A stretch of DNA of 45,289 nt, from NCBI RefSeq assembly GCF_001012825.1, contig NZ_LCZJ02000065.1, positions 100,374-145,662 of the forward strand. Reading direction: 5' to 3'. Of the stretch, positions 8,078-15,571 are shown piece after piece (position 1 is the first letter of the stretch; each line of letters opens with the position of its first letter). The DNA is from Paenibacillus etheri (GTDB taxonomy: Bacteria > Bacillota > Bacilli > Paenibacillales > Paenibacillaceae). A model generated the notes under the pieces. That model saw nothing but the letters and a program-made list of their open reading frames with translations. It was not told where the DNA came from and searched no databases. Made by a program: the position numbers and the translations under genes.

Positions 8078-9364
8078 ATGGAACAACAAGACTTCATCGG
8101 AAGAGAAGCAGTAGCATCTAAACGTAAGCAATATTTCTATCCTTGTACACAGCATTTTTATCGTGATGCACCTCAGCTTGTTCGTGGTTCAATGCAGTTT
8201 GTTTATGATGAGGAGGGTAAGTCCTATACGGATTTCTTTGCGGGTGTATCTGTAGTCGCATGTGGTCACTGTAATCCGGCCATAACAGTACGCACGATTG
8301 AACAACTGCAGCAGTTGCAGCATACGACAACTATTTATTTAACTCAACCAAGCGTAGATTTGGCTGAACGTTTGGAAGAGGTTATGCCGGGTGGGCTACG
8401 CCGGACCTTCTTCGTTAACAGTGGCTCTGAGGCTAACGAGGGAGCTCTGCTGCTGGCTCGGATGTATACGGGACGTAAAGGGTTTATAGCGCTGGAGAGT
8501 GGCCTACATGGCCGTACCAATCTAACTATGAGTGTGACAGGCCTGCCTATGTGGCGTACTGATAAATACTTGGATCATGACGTTGAGTTTATTCCTCGCC
8601 CTTATCATCCGGATTTATCTCTGGAGGAAGCGGCATCGTTATCCCTGGAGTCACTAGAGCGGGTGCTCGAGGAGAAGGGGAATACTATCGCTGCGATGAT
8701 CGTAGAACCGATCCAAGGCAACGGCGGAATGATTATGCCAACCCGAGCCTACTTCCGTGATGTAAAAGCATTGCTCGAGAGATACGGTGTACTCCTGATT
8801 GCTGATGAAATTCAAACTGGATTTGGACGTACTGGCAAAATGTTTGCTATGGAGCATTTTGATGTTGTACCCGATATAATTAGTATGGCCAAAGCACTCG
8901 GTAACGGAATTCCAGTAGCTGCCTTTGCTACAACTGATGAGATTGCCCTTGCCCTGAACCGCCCGTCAGCGTCCACGTTTGGGGGGAATCCGGTATCTGC
9001 TGCAACAGCGCTGGCTGTGCTTGACTATATTCGAGATGAACGGCTTCCTGAACGCTCGGTACAGCTCGGTGAACGATTGAAGGCAGGTCTGAAGGCTCTT
9101 CAAACCCGTTATCCTTCGTTAATTGTTGATGTACGGGGAACTGGCCTTATGCTGGGAGCGGAGCTAGCTGGTGCAGATGCTGAAGGTGCAGCGGCACTTA
9201 CAGATCAAGTGCTGGAGGCGATGAAGGACCGGGGTTATCTAATCGGCAAAAATGGCATAGGACGCAATGTACTAGCCTTCCAGCCACCGATGATTATTAC
9301 GGAAGAGGATATCGACGGGATGCTTAACGTCCTGAATGAAGTCCTTGCAGACCATAATGATTAA
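8078..9364 (+). CDS. class III PLP-dependent aminotransferase (AGXT2-like)
   Basis: The frame opens at 8036, but AAAGGAGAG at 8058-8066 points to ATG 8078, giving 428 residues. Class III features: NSGSEAN phosphate-binding loop (114-120), DEIQTGFGRTG with the PLP-pyridine Asp at 243, and the Schiff-base Lys at 272 in MAKALGNG. Overall it resembles the alanine-glyoxylate (AGXT2)/aspartate aminotransferase family annotations of bacilli rather than ornithine or GABA enzymes; the true amino donor cannot be read from sequence. It lies between the U32 gene and the prenyltransferase gene in the same orientation, with gaps of 99 and 39 bp. Confidence 0.87.
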   Translation: MEQQDFIGREAVASKRKQYFYPCTQHFYRDAPQLVRGSMQFVYDEEGKSYTDFFAGVSVVACGHCNPAITVRTIEQLQQLQHTTTIYLTQPSVDLAERLEEVMPGGLRRTFFVNSGSEANEGALLLARMYTGRKGFIALESGLHGRTNLTMSVTGLPMWRTDKYLDHDVEFIPRPYHPDLSLEEAASLSLESLERVLEEKGNTIAAMIVEPIQGNGGMIMPTRAYFRDVKALLERYGVLLIADEIQTGFGRTGKMFAMEHFDVVPDIISMAKALGNGIPVAAFATTDEIALALNRPSASTFGGNPVSAATALAVLDYIRDERLPERSVQLGERLKAGLKALQTRYPSLIVDVRGTGLMLGAELAGADAEGAAALTDQVLEAMKDRGYLIGKNGIGRNVLAFQPPMIITEEDIDGMLNVLNEVLADHND

Positions 9365-9403
9365 TGGACTTAAACACAGTAGTGAAGAAAGAGGAATGCA
9401 CGA

Positions 9404-10288
9404 ATGGCGATTCTAAACATATGTAAAACTGCAGGTCTAAAATTTAAAATGTTCAGCGAATTGGTAATGTTCTCTCATACGCTTTTTTCGCTGCCATTTG
9501 CTATTATATCGATGGTATGGGCCGCAGGGGGCTGGCCATCGGGACATGTAATGATCTGGGGATTGATTGCATTGATAGGCGCCCGTAATGGCGCCAATGC
9601 ATTCAACCGGCTGGCGGACCGTACGTTCGATAAACAGAATCCTCGTACGGCACATCGGCATCTGCCTCAACGCTTACTGGCAGAAAAAGAAGTTGTTGTC
9701 TTTGTTATTGTTAACTATGCCATTTTCATTGTGGCTTCAGGTATGCTTAATTTACTCTGCTTGATCTTGTCACCGGTGGCTATCGTATTGATATCAACCT
9801 ATTCCTACACGAAGCGATTTACCTTTCTCAGCCATTTATATTTAGGGTTTGTTATTGCTTCTGCACCGATTGGTGCATGGTTTGCCGTAACTGGAAATAT
9901 CGCATTTACACCGTTTGTTATCGGAACAGTTGTTATGCTATGGATTGCTGGCTTTGATATTATTTACGGCACGCAGGATATCGAATTTGATCGGCGGCAT
10001 GGGCTATGGTCTATTCCAAGCTTCTTCGGACTGGAGAATGCCCTGCGTATTGCAAAAGGTCTACATTTCATCATGATTATGCTGCTATTGTTCCTATATT
10101 TATGGCGTGATCTCGGCTGGATGTATCTGGTGGGGATTGGTATTGCGACGCTGCTCCTGATGACCGAGCATAAGATTATAAAACCATCGAATCGTAAGCT
10201 GATGAAGGTGGCCTCTTATAATCTGAATCAGGTGATCAGCATAGTGATTTTGTTGTGTACGCTGATTGATTTTTTTTATGTTAGCTAG
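9404..10288 (+). CDS. UbiA-like polyprenyltransferase (menaquinone/demethylmenaquinone type, MqnP/DmkA-like)
   Basis: The protein has 294 residues and 7-9 transmembrane helices. It is a UbiA-superfamily enzyme that joins a polyprenyl chain to an aromatic head group in the membrane. The first Asp-rich motif is NRLADRTFD (NxxxDxxxD) and the second is DIIYGTQDIEFD. YSYTKRFT, SHLYLGF and AGFDIIYGTQD match the 'putative 4-hydroxybenzoate polyprenyltransferase' subfamily that includes MqnP of the futalosine menaquinone pathway. The expected futalosine neighbours are absent. With polyprenyl synthase and NDH-2 genes nearby it could instead supply an EET-specific quinone (DmkA role); both readings are open. 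Start ATG 9404, after GAAAGAGG. Confidence 0.85.
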   Translation: MAILNICKTAGLKFKMFSELVMFSHTLFSLPFAIISMVWAAGGWPSGHVMIWGLIALIGARNGANAFNRLADRTFDKQNPRTAHRHLPQRLLAEKEVVVFVIVNYAIFIVASGMLNLLCLILSPVAIVLISTYSYTKRFTFLSHLYLGFVIASAPIGAWFAVTGNIAFTPFVIGTVVMLWIAGFDIIYGTQDIEFDRRHGLWSIPSFFGLENALRIAKGLHFIMIMLLLFLYLWRDLGWMYLVGIGIATLLLMTEHKIIKPSNRKLMKVASYNLNQVISIVILLCTLIDFFYVS

Positions 10289-10312
10289 GAAGAGTTAGTT
10301 TGATGGTTAGGA

Positions 10313-10508
10313 GGTTAGGAAGCTGCACTGCGTGGAATGTTGGACTGTAGGGTCGCTGTTATTCTCGGATTTCTTTGATTTGAACCGGCTGTCTGCGGTA
10401 GAAATCCGAGAATAGCGTATGCTTTCGAAGTGAGCTTTCCTACGGAAAGCTTTCGGGCGAACACTTCGTTTCTACAGTTCCAAAATTCCACTCCATTCCG
10501 TCCTAACC
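10313..10508. repeat. 196-bp foldback element with nested hairpins
   Basis: The outer arms GGTTAGGA (10313-10320) and TCCTAACC (10501-10508) are complementary. Inside them TGGAATGTTGGACTGTAG (10333-10350) pairs imperfectly with the CTACAGTTCCAAAATTCCA arm (10472-10490). The middle holds two independent hairpins: ATTCTCGGATTTCT (10361-10374) with AGAAATCCGAGAAT (10400-10413), and CGAAGTG/CACTTCG (10426-10432, 10462-10468) enclosing AGCTTTCC-TAC-GGAAAGCT (10433-10451). The whole is a multi-branched palindrome, either a MITE-like mobile repeat or a structured RNA. No coding potential and no second copy were noticed in the window. Confidence 0.7.
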
Positions 10509-10578
10509 ATTGGCGCATTGCCTCCAAGCTAACAACAAAAGACAACAGCCTATCCAAAAGAGGGTAGGCAAAGGGATC

Positions 10579-10609
10579 GGAAAGCTGGTTACGCGGCTTT
10601 CCTTTTTTT
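10579..10609 (+). terminator. Rho-independent terminator after the UbiA-like gene
   Basis: GGAAAGC (10579-10585) pairs with GCTTTCC (10596-10602), followed by seven T. It lies 290 bp after the prenyltransferase stop, beyond the foldback element, so that element would be transcribed. Confidence 0.8.
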
Positions 10610-10674
10610 GTTTTGCGAGTATCTGCGAGGGGGGCTAGAGCAGTGTAAGAGGGCTGAACTTATCCAAGGCAGAC

Positions 10675-10863
10675 TTATAGGGAAAACCTCCCTATAATCC
10701 TGAGTTTATTGAACTTTAGGGTTTGTTATAGGGAAAATCTCCCTATAATTTGGCTGATTAGTCTATAAACGATACTAATTCAGATATTTAGAGGGAGTAC
10801 AAATCCCTATAATCATGGATTTCAAGCGATTATTAGCTAATTATAGGGAGGTTTTCCCTATAT
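10675..10863. repeat. composite palindrome repeat, copy A (four TTATAGGG/CCCTATAA units)
   Basis: Four 23-26 nt palindromes of the form TTATAGGG-N7-CCCTATAA start at 10675, 10726, 10787 (degenerate left arm) and 10841. Offsets are 51, 61 and 54 bp. The second half (CCCTATAATCAT, then GATTTC, then the last unit) matches copy B at 38636-38823. Each unit can form an 8-bp hairpin. It resembles a REP/BIME-like intergenic element. Confidence 0.75.
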
Positions 10864-10893
10864 GTTCGATGGAGTAAAGCTTGGAAGCGAAAG

Positions 10894-10994
10894 AGCTAAA
10901 CATACTCACGTTCCGCTGCGCTACGGTCGGCTTGTTTAGCTAACCAAACAAAAAAACGGATACCTTCCCAAGTAAGTGGGTGGTATCCGTTTTT
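10894..10994. terminator. inverted repeat and terminator at the end of the polyprenyl synthase unit
   Basis: AAACGGATACC pairs with GGTATCCGTTT (limits 10952-10994) around an inner CCCA/TGGG stem, with A and T tracts on both sides, so it can work in both directions. On the minus strand it ends the hepT transcript 21 bases after the stop. Next to it AGCTAAACA (10894-10902) pairs with TGTTTAGCT (10933-10941). Confidence 0.8.
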
Positions 10995-11015
10995 GATTGC
11001 TGCGATAGCATATGC

Positions 11016-11996
11016 CTAGCGGTCGCGACCAGCAAAATACTGCAGCAGTGTATCCAGATCGGCATGTGCCGGATAGGAGGAGAGCTGCTGAACAATAGCT
11101 GCGGCTTGATCCAGATAGCTCTGACTGACCTCTTCAGAGCGTGATAGGGCATTGCTGCTCTTAATAAGGGCGAGCACATGGGCCACCTCTGCATCAGAAG
11201 AGTCAGGGCCAATTGCACGGATTACAGGTGATAGCGCTGGATCCTGTAAAGCAAAAAGTACAGGCAAGGTTACCTGACCATGACGCAGGTCGCTACCGGC
11301 TGGTTTACCGAGTACCGCCTCAGACTGCGTGAAATCCAGCAGGTCATCTTGTATTTGAAACGACATCCCTAAGGCTTCACCAAAGGTATACAAGAGGTTG
11401 GCCACTTCCTCTGAGCTTTCAGTAGATAATGCACCAACACGTAAGCAGGTAGCCATAAGAAGAGCCGTTTTGTTTAAGGACTTCTCCAGATACTGCTCCA
11501 TTGTAATGTCATAATCAAAAGCATGTTCCATCTGCTGATATTCACCCAGACATAGCTGTGCGGTAGCTACCGAGGATAAGTCATGGACGTACTTATTTTT
11601 GTCACCGGTATATTTACTTAGCAGTTCAATGACTCGTGCGGACATATAATTGCCGATATGCACAGCTGGCAATGTACCCGTCTTCATATGTAAGGCGGGG
11701 CCACCCCGCCGTAACTCAGAACCGTCAATGATATCATCATGAATTAATGAGGCAACATGAATAAATTCAGCGGCAGCAGCTAATTGGAGTGCTCTGCGGC
11801 CGGTATCTTTGAGGCCAAAACGGCTGCCAACAATGACCATGAGAGGGCGAAGACGTTTACCACCTGAATTTATAAGTTCAAGAACACTCTGCGCAAGCTG
11901 AGATTTCTTAGGAACATCTTTATCACGTGCTACAAGGTTTACGATTTCGCGATTGATTTCATTTATGTCTATATTTAAGGCTTCATGAAGCTTCAT
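11016..11996 (-). CDS. hepT: long-chain polyprenyl diphosphate synthase (HepT/DmkB-like)
   Basis: The protein has 326 residues and is an all-helical trans-prenyltransferase that extends farnesyl or geranylgeranyl diphosphate for the quinone side chain. The first Asp-rich motif DDIID (87-91) is followed by RRGGPA and the second, DDLLD, is at 217-221. The residues before the first motif (FIHVASLIH) are small, as in medium/long-chain (heptaprenyl) enzymes, without the bulky residue that stops short-chain products. Such synthases need a small partner subunit in Bacillus (HepS), and the gene upstream may be it. In EET loci the equivalent is DmkB. Start ATG 11996. It could equally be the cell's general menaquinone side-chain enzyme. 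Confidence 0.9.
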   Translation of the reverse strand: MKLHEALNIDINEINREIVNLVARDKDVPKKSQLAQSVLELINSGGKRLRPLMVIVGSRFGLKDTGRRALQLAAAAEFIHVASLIHDDIIDGSELRRGGPALHMKTGTLPAVHIGNYMSARVIELLSKYTGDKNKYVHDLSSVATAQLCLGEYQQMEHAFDYDITMEQYLEKSLNKTALLMATCLRVGALSTESSEEVANLLYTFGEALGMSFQIQDDLLDFTQSEAVLGKPAGSDLRHGQVTLPVLFALQDPALSPVIRAIGPDSSDAEVAHVLALIKSSNALSRSEEVSQSYLDQAAAIVQQLSSYPAHADLDTLLQYFAGRDR

Positions 11997-12013
11997 TTAT
12001 GAAATCCCACCTG

Positions 12014-12463
12014 TCAAATGGCTTTACTAGTGCGACTGCGCTGTCTGCACTCTTGAATCAAGAACTGTTCGATTCCAGCCGCTGGATCTTGTTCCGCGAA
12101 GTCTCCATTTGACCGTCTAATCTGCATTTTTTTGATCGAAGGAGCCAGGTAAGCAACTAGGTCGAGCTCACGGCATTTCACCGCGAACTGCAGGTAAAAG
12201 CTGTACAAATAATCTCCATCCAAAATGTTGCGGGTAAGGTCGGGATGATGTGGGATACATTCCATATGGCGCTCTGCTGCCAAAGTGAGAATAGTGTAAA
12301 TACCCAGCAAATTGACTTTGCGGTTGTATTCCAGATCATGGCGTTCCAGTACCGAGAGTAGCTGTTCACATGCTGCCGGAGAGGGCTGAAGCTGAATCCC
12401 GGCAATAGGTGACATTTCAGTATGCAACAACCGGAGGGTATCTTCTATGAGTTGTTTGTTCAC
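12014..12463 (-). CDS. small HepS-like protein, putative regulatory subunit of the prenyl synthase
   Basis: The frame is open further upstream to 12655, but the upstream part crosses a palindrome and a promoter. AAGGAGAG six bases before a GTG at 12463 fixes the start, giving 149 residues. The segment ILDGDYLYSFYLQFA resembles the GDYYSGLYY-type motif of heptaprenyl diphosphate synthase component I (HepS), but the rest is not recognisable to me and it is shorter than B. subtilis HepS (about 250 residues). The gene lies 17 bp upstream of hepT on the same strand, which fits a two-subunit synthase. Assignment is inference. Confidence 0.55.
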   Translation of the reverse strand: MNKQLIEDTLRLLHTEMSPIAGIQLQPSPAACEQLLSVLERHDLEYNRKVNLLGIYTILTLAAERHMECIPHHPDLTRNILDGDYLYSFYLQFAVKCRELDLVAYLAPSIKKMQIRRSNGDFAEQDPAAGIEQFLIQECRQRSRTSKAI

Positions 12464-12558
12464 AAGATTCTCTCCTTCTTGTCGGTTTTGCCGGAAAAAA
12501 CCATACCCCTGATCATCCCTACAAAACCATTCATTAAAAAGAAATAAACCATTTCCTG

Positions 12559-12588
12559 ATATTAGGAGGGTTATTTTCTTCTTGTAAA
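12559..12588 (-). promoter_or_regulatory. candidate promoter of the hepS-like/hepT unit
   Basis: On the minus strand a -35 box TTTACA (12583-12588) and a -10 box TAATAT (12559-12564) are separated by 18 bp, about 100 bases before the GTG start. It suggests that the prenyl synthase genes can be transcribed apart from ndh2. Confidence 0.5.
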
Positions 12589-12593
12589 TAAGG

Positions 12594-12624
12594 AGAGTAA
12601 TGTGTCCTAGGGACACATTACTCT
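12594..12624. promoter_or_regulatory. perfect 31-nt palindrome (14-bp arms, TAG loop)
   Basis: AGAGTAATGTGTCC is followed by TAG and the exact reverse complement GGACACATTACTCT. It starts 5 bp beyond the outer edge of the -35 box of the hepS-like promoter and lies about 55 bp after the ndh2 stop. There is no T-tract on either side, so a plain terminator is less likely than an operator or RNA-processing hairpin. Confidence 0.6.
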
Positions 12625-12679
12625 GAAGTACATCCATATTTAACTTTACTGACATGTAATCTACATATGGGCTTTATAA

Positions 12680-14560
12680 TCAGTCGGTGTATAGATACCA
12701 GCGTCTGACGATCGGAACTCTCTTCCAATGTTTCTTAAGCCAAGGAAGTACATAGTAATCTAGGCCGAACGTGCTGCCAGATCCGCCGATGCAGGCGATA
12801 CCCGCACCAACATACCATAACATTTCTGTAGAAGCCATTTTGGTCGACCAGATCATGACGGACATGGCTATCGTCGCTATAGAAGCAATAGCTGTGAACA
12901 GACCAACGATGAGCATAATACCGAACACGATTTCTGCACACACCATACCGATTTGGAACCATTTCGCGAGGAAAGTATAACTTCCGTCGTTGTTGTAGAA
13001 CATCAAATCCATGAACCAGTTCGTAATATCATATACGAAGCCAGGAACTGGCAATGCTTCAACCGCTTCTTTTGCAGTGGAAACTGCTGAAGCTGCAGAT
13101 TGTGCGTCTACTGTTGTTTTAACTGCATCCACCGCTACGCTGGCTGCTGATGAAGCATCCGTTGCAAAAGGAGCGGCTGGAATTAGGAATATCTTATTCG
13201 GATCTTCCCATATTTTCCGTAGCTTATCTATACCTTCATATAACCACATTCCACCAAGCAGCATGCGAAGCGGAACGAGCCAGAAGTTAGGTGAACGCTT
13301 GGAGAAGTGTCCGCCCAAGAAGCTCTTACGGTTCTCGACATGGAAGAACTCATGCATCATATAAGTCCATACTTTATTGAAACCGACAACCTGTGACAGG
13401 TAGAACATATTGATAAAGTGTTTGGATAACATTGCCATAAATCCAGTAAGCATAAAGAACTTGCCTGGCAGACCAACGTTTGCTACACCGTAGCGGCTAC
13501 CAATGGATACCATGGTACCGTGGAAACCTGGTTTGTAAGCTTTTTTAGCTGTGTTCTGAATGTCAGCAGCAATGTTGCCAGCAACAATCGGAGCTGCTTG
13601 TTCAGCATTCTCAACCATTTGTGGTACAGGACGAGTTTCACCTTCAGGAATGAAGAAAATGTTGTCCCCTACTACATATACGTTCTTATGATCTACACTT
13701 TCAAGGTTCTCATTCGTAACAATTCGTTTGCGTCCTTGTTGTTGTACTTCAAGTCCACCCACGATTTCAGAACCTTCAACACCTGCAGTCCAAACGATGG
13801 TTTGTGAAGCTACGACGTTTTTCTCACCCAGGGCAACACTTCCTTCGCCTACTTCAGTGATCTTAGCGCCTGTAACAATTTCCACGTTCAGCTTGCGAAG
13901 GCGAGCTTCAGCTTTTTGAATCAGCTTATCTGGAAGGATAGGCAGAATCTTCGGAGCCATATCAGCCACAATTAATCTTACTTCGGATGGGTCGATATAG
14001 AACTCCTTACATAATTCCTCACGTTGCTCAGCCATTTCCCCAACAAGCTCGACACCTGTAAAACCGGCACCAATGATAACGAAAGTTAACATTGCACGAC
14101 GTACAGTTGGATTTTTCTCCATAGCGGCTTTGGTATACATGTCGCGGATTTGACGTTTCAATACTACCGCATCATCGTAAGACCAGAAGGAGAAGGTATT
14201 CTCTTCTGCACCTGGAATGCCGAAGAAGGTTGGTTTGCTACCTGTACCGATTACAAGGTAATCGTACGCATAGGTAGTTTTATTGGATTTGAGTTTCTTA
14301 CCCTTGAAATCAATATTGCTGATTTCGTCAAGAACAACATTCACTTTAAGGCCAGCAAAGATTTTCTTAAGATCGATCTTGATTGAATCCTCTGGAGCAC
14401 GGTTCGCAGCAACCTCATGCAGCTCAGTCAATAGAGTGTGATATGGATTCCGGTCGATCAGTGTGATTTCAACATCTTTGTTTTTCTTAAATTTCTTTGC
14501 CAGTTTCTTAGCCGTGAGTACGCCGCCGTAGCCGCCGCCCAAAATGACTATTTTTTTCAA
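12680..14560 (-). CDS. ndh2: type II NADH dehydrogenase with C-terminal DoxX-like membrane domain (EET-type Ndh2)
   Basis: The protein has 626 residues. Residues 1-410 are an NDH-2 flavoprotein: FAD site GGGYGG (8-13), second Rossmann motif IGAGFTGVELVGE (163-175), TIVWTAGV, and VYVVGDN for the FAD phosphate region. It transfers electrons from NADH to a membrane quinone. Residues 425-626 form a DoxX-like domain: LRMLLGGMWLYEGIDKL, later helices from 535, and a GSGSTFGLDYYVLPWL ending. An Ala/Val/Ser-rich insert (about 466-503) interrupts that domain. An added membrane domain separates EET-type Ndh2 of Listeria from ordinary NDH-2 of about 400 residues. Start is TTG at 14560 with GAGGTG eight bases upstream; no ATG fits. 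It lies 48 bp after the FMN-binding lipoprotein gene, so one transcript is likely. Confidence 0.9.
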   Translation of the reverse strand: MKKIVILGGGYGGVLTAKKLAKKFKKNKDVEITLIDRNPYHTLLTELHEVAANRAPEDSIKIDLKKIFAGLKVNVVLDEISNIDFKGKKLKSNKTTYAYDYLVIGTGSKPTFFGIPGAEENTFSFWSYDDAVVLKRQIRDMYTKAAMEKNPTVRRAMLTFVIIGAGFTGVELVGEMAEQREELCKEFYIDPSEVRLIVADMAPKILPILPDKLIQKAEARLRKLNVEIVTGAKITEVGEGSVALGEKNVVASQTIVWTAGVEGSEIVGGLEVQQQGRKRIVTNENLESVDHKNVYVVGDNIFFIPEGETRPVPQMVENAEQAAPIVAGNIAADIQNTAKKAYKPGFHGTMVSIGSRYGVANVGLPGKFFMLTGFMAMLSKHFINMFYLSQVVGFNKVWTYMMHEFFHVENRKSFLGGHFSKRSPNFWLVPLRMLLGGMWLYEGIDKLRKIWEDPNKIFLIPAAPFATDASSAASVAVDAVKTTVDAQSAASAVSTAKEAVEALPVPGFVYDITNWFMDLMFYNNDGSYTFLAKWFQIGMVCAEIVFGIMLIVGLFTAIASIATIAMSVMIWSTKMASTEMLWYVGAGIACIGGSGSTFGLDYYVLPWLKKHWKRVPIVRRWYLYTD

Positions 14561-14608
14561 AAGAAATTCACCTCATTCGTCTGATTAACTGCAGAAGGCT
14601 ATGCGAAA

Positions 14609-15499
14609 TTATTTCGCGCCTTCGAGTGCTTTTTCAGCAAGTGTAAAATATTCACCAACATGAATACTCACGCCGGAAATTGCATCTGTTTTTCCTTCAG
14701 CTGTAAGTTCTGGAGCAGCGCCTTTTTCAAGGTAGTATTGCTCAACTTTAGCGATCTCTTCATGCCATTCAGCTTGAGCACCGCCAGCTTTCATACCGTA
14801 TTTACCGTCAACGGAGAATTGTTTTTTGTCGTCGCCAGCAGCATTTACACCGCTGAATTTAACAGCCACGATATTGCCGTTAGCAACAGTCAAGTCAACT
14901 GTGGATTTCCAACCGGAGTCTTTATCCATTTCGCCTTCAGCACGGTAGCCTCCGTCTTTGTATTGGCCAGCTTCTACAGGGCCAGCGGCCAGAGCAGCTT
15001 CAGCAGCTTTTACAAAGTCAGTAACGTGTACAGATACTCCCGAGATAGCATCAGTTTTCCCCTCAGCGTCTAAAGTTATAGCTGCTGGATCTTGTTTCTC
15101 AATCAGGAATGCTTCAGCTTTAGCTGCTTGTTCGTGCCATTCAGAAGAAGCGCCGCCAGCTTTCATGCCATACTTACCATCTTCGGATACTTTTTTCTTC
15201 AGGTCGCCTGAATTATTAACGTTAAAAGCATTCCAATCAGCTTTAGTGATTTTTCCACCTTCTACAGTCAAGAGTGCATAAGTTTGCCAGCCAGTTTTAG
15301 CATCAGCTTCAACAGTAGCGTAGTAAGCTCCATCTTTGTACTTCGCTGCTTCAGTTCCTGTGTTGCCGGAATTAGCTGCTGCATTTGTTTCAGTTGGAGC
15401 GTTTGTAGCGGCCGGAGCCTTGTCTGTGTTGTTACCACAACCTGCAAGCAAACTACCTAGAATAAGGGCAGTCGACAAGATTACTGTTGTTTTTTTCAT
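14609..15499 (-). CDS. pplA: lipoprotein with two FMN-binding domains (PplA-like extracellular flavoprotein)
   Basis: The protein has 296 residues. A signal peptide ends in a lipobox LAGC with the lipid-bearing Cys at 21, followed by an Ala/Thr/Asn-rich linker (22-50). Two homologous FMN_bind domains follow (about 54-172 and 180-294). Each ends in the flavinylation motif DAISGVS (150-156 and 272-278), where ApbE-type transferases attach FMN to the last Ser/Thr. Repeated YKDG, DGKYGMKAGG and EWHEQ/EWHEE segments show internal duplication. The layout is that of Listeria PplA, the surface flavoprotein of extracellular electron transfer; here the acceptor is Ser at both sites. Start ATG 15499, with GGAGG (15509-15513 on the opposite strand). 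Confidence 0.88.
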   Translation of the reverse strand: MKKTTVILSTALILGSLLAGCGNNTDKAPAATNAPTETNAAANSGNTGTEAAKYKDGAYYATVEADAKTGWQTYALLTVEGGKITKADWNAFNVNNSGDLKKKVSEDGKYGMKAGGASSEWHEQAAKAEAFLIEKQDPAAITLDAEGKTDAISGVSVHVTDFVKAAEAALAAGPVEAGQYKDGGYRAEGEMDKDSGWKSTVDLTVANGNIVAVKFSGVNAAGDDKKQFSVDGKYGMKAGGAQAEWHEEIAKVEQYYLEKGAAPELTAEGKTDAISGVSIHVGEYFTLAEKALEGAK

Positions 15500-15521
15500 T
15501 TGTTATGACCTCCAAAAATAT

Positions 15522-15571
15522 AGTTTAAAATATATATATTAAAATGTAAAACATTTTAATAGTAATGCGAA
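15522..15571 (-). promoter_or_regulatory. candidate promoter(s) of the pplA-ndh2 operon
   Basis: Two minus-strand pairs fit, each with a 17-bp spacer. One is TTCGCA (15566-15571) with TACATT (15543-15548). The other is TTTACA (15545-15550) with TAAACT (15522-15527). The first has a poor -35 box overlapped by the palindrome at 15570-15587, as expected for an activated promoter. A dyad ATTAAAATGT-AAA-ACATTTTAAT (15538-15560) covers the -10 region. Confidence 0.45.

Noticed and set aside
10675-10863. Palindrome cluster as a CRISPR array
   Set aside because: The spacers between units are shared with copy B instead of unique, units vary, and no cas genes are present.
12464-12655. N-terminal extension of the HepS-like frame to 12655
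   Set aside because: It spans a perfect palindrome and a promoter, while a strong ribosome binding site precedes GTG 12463.
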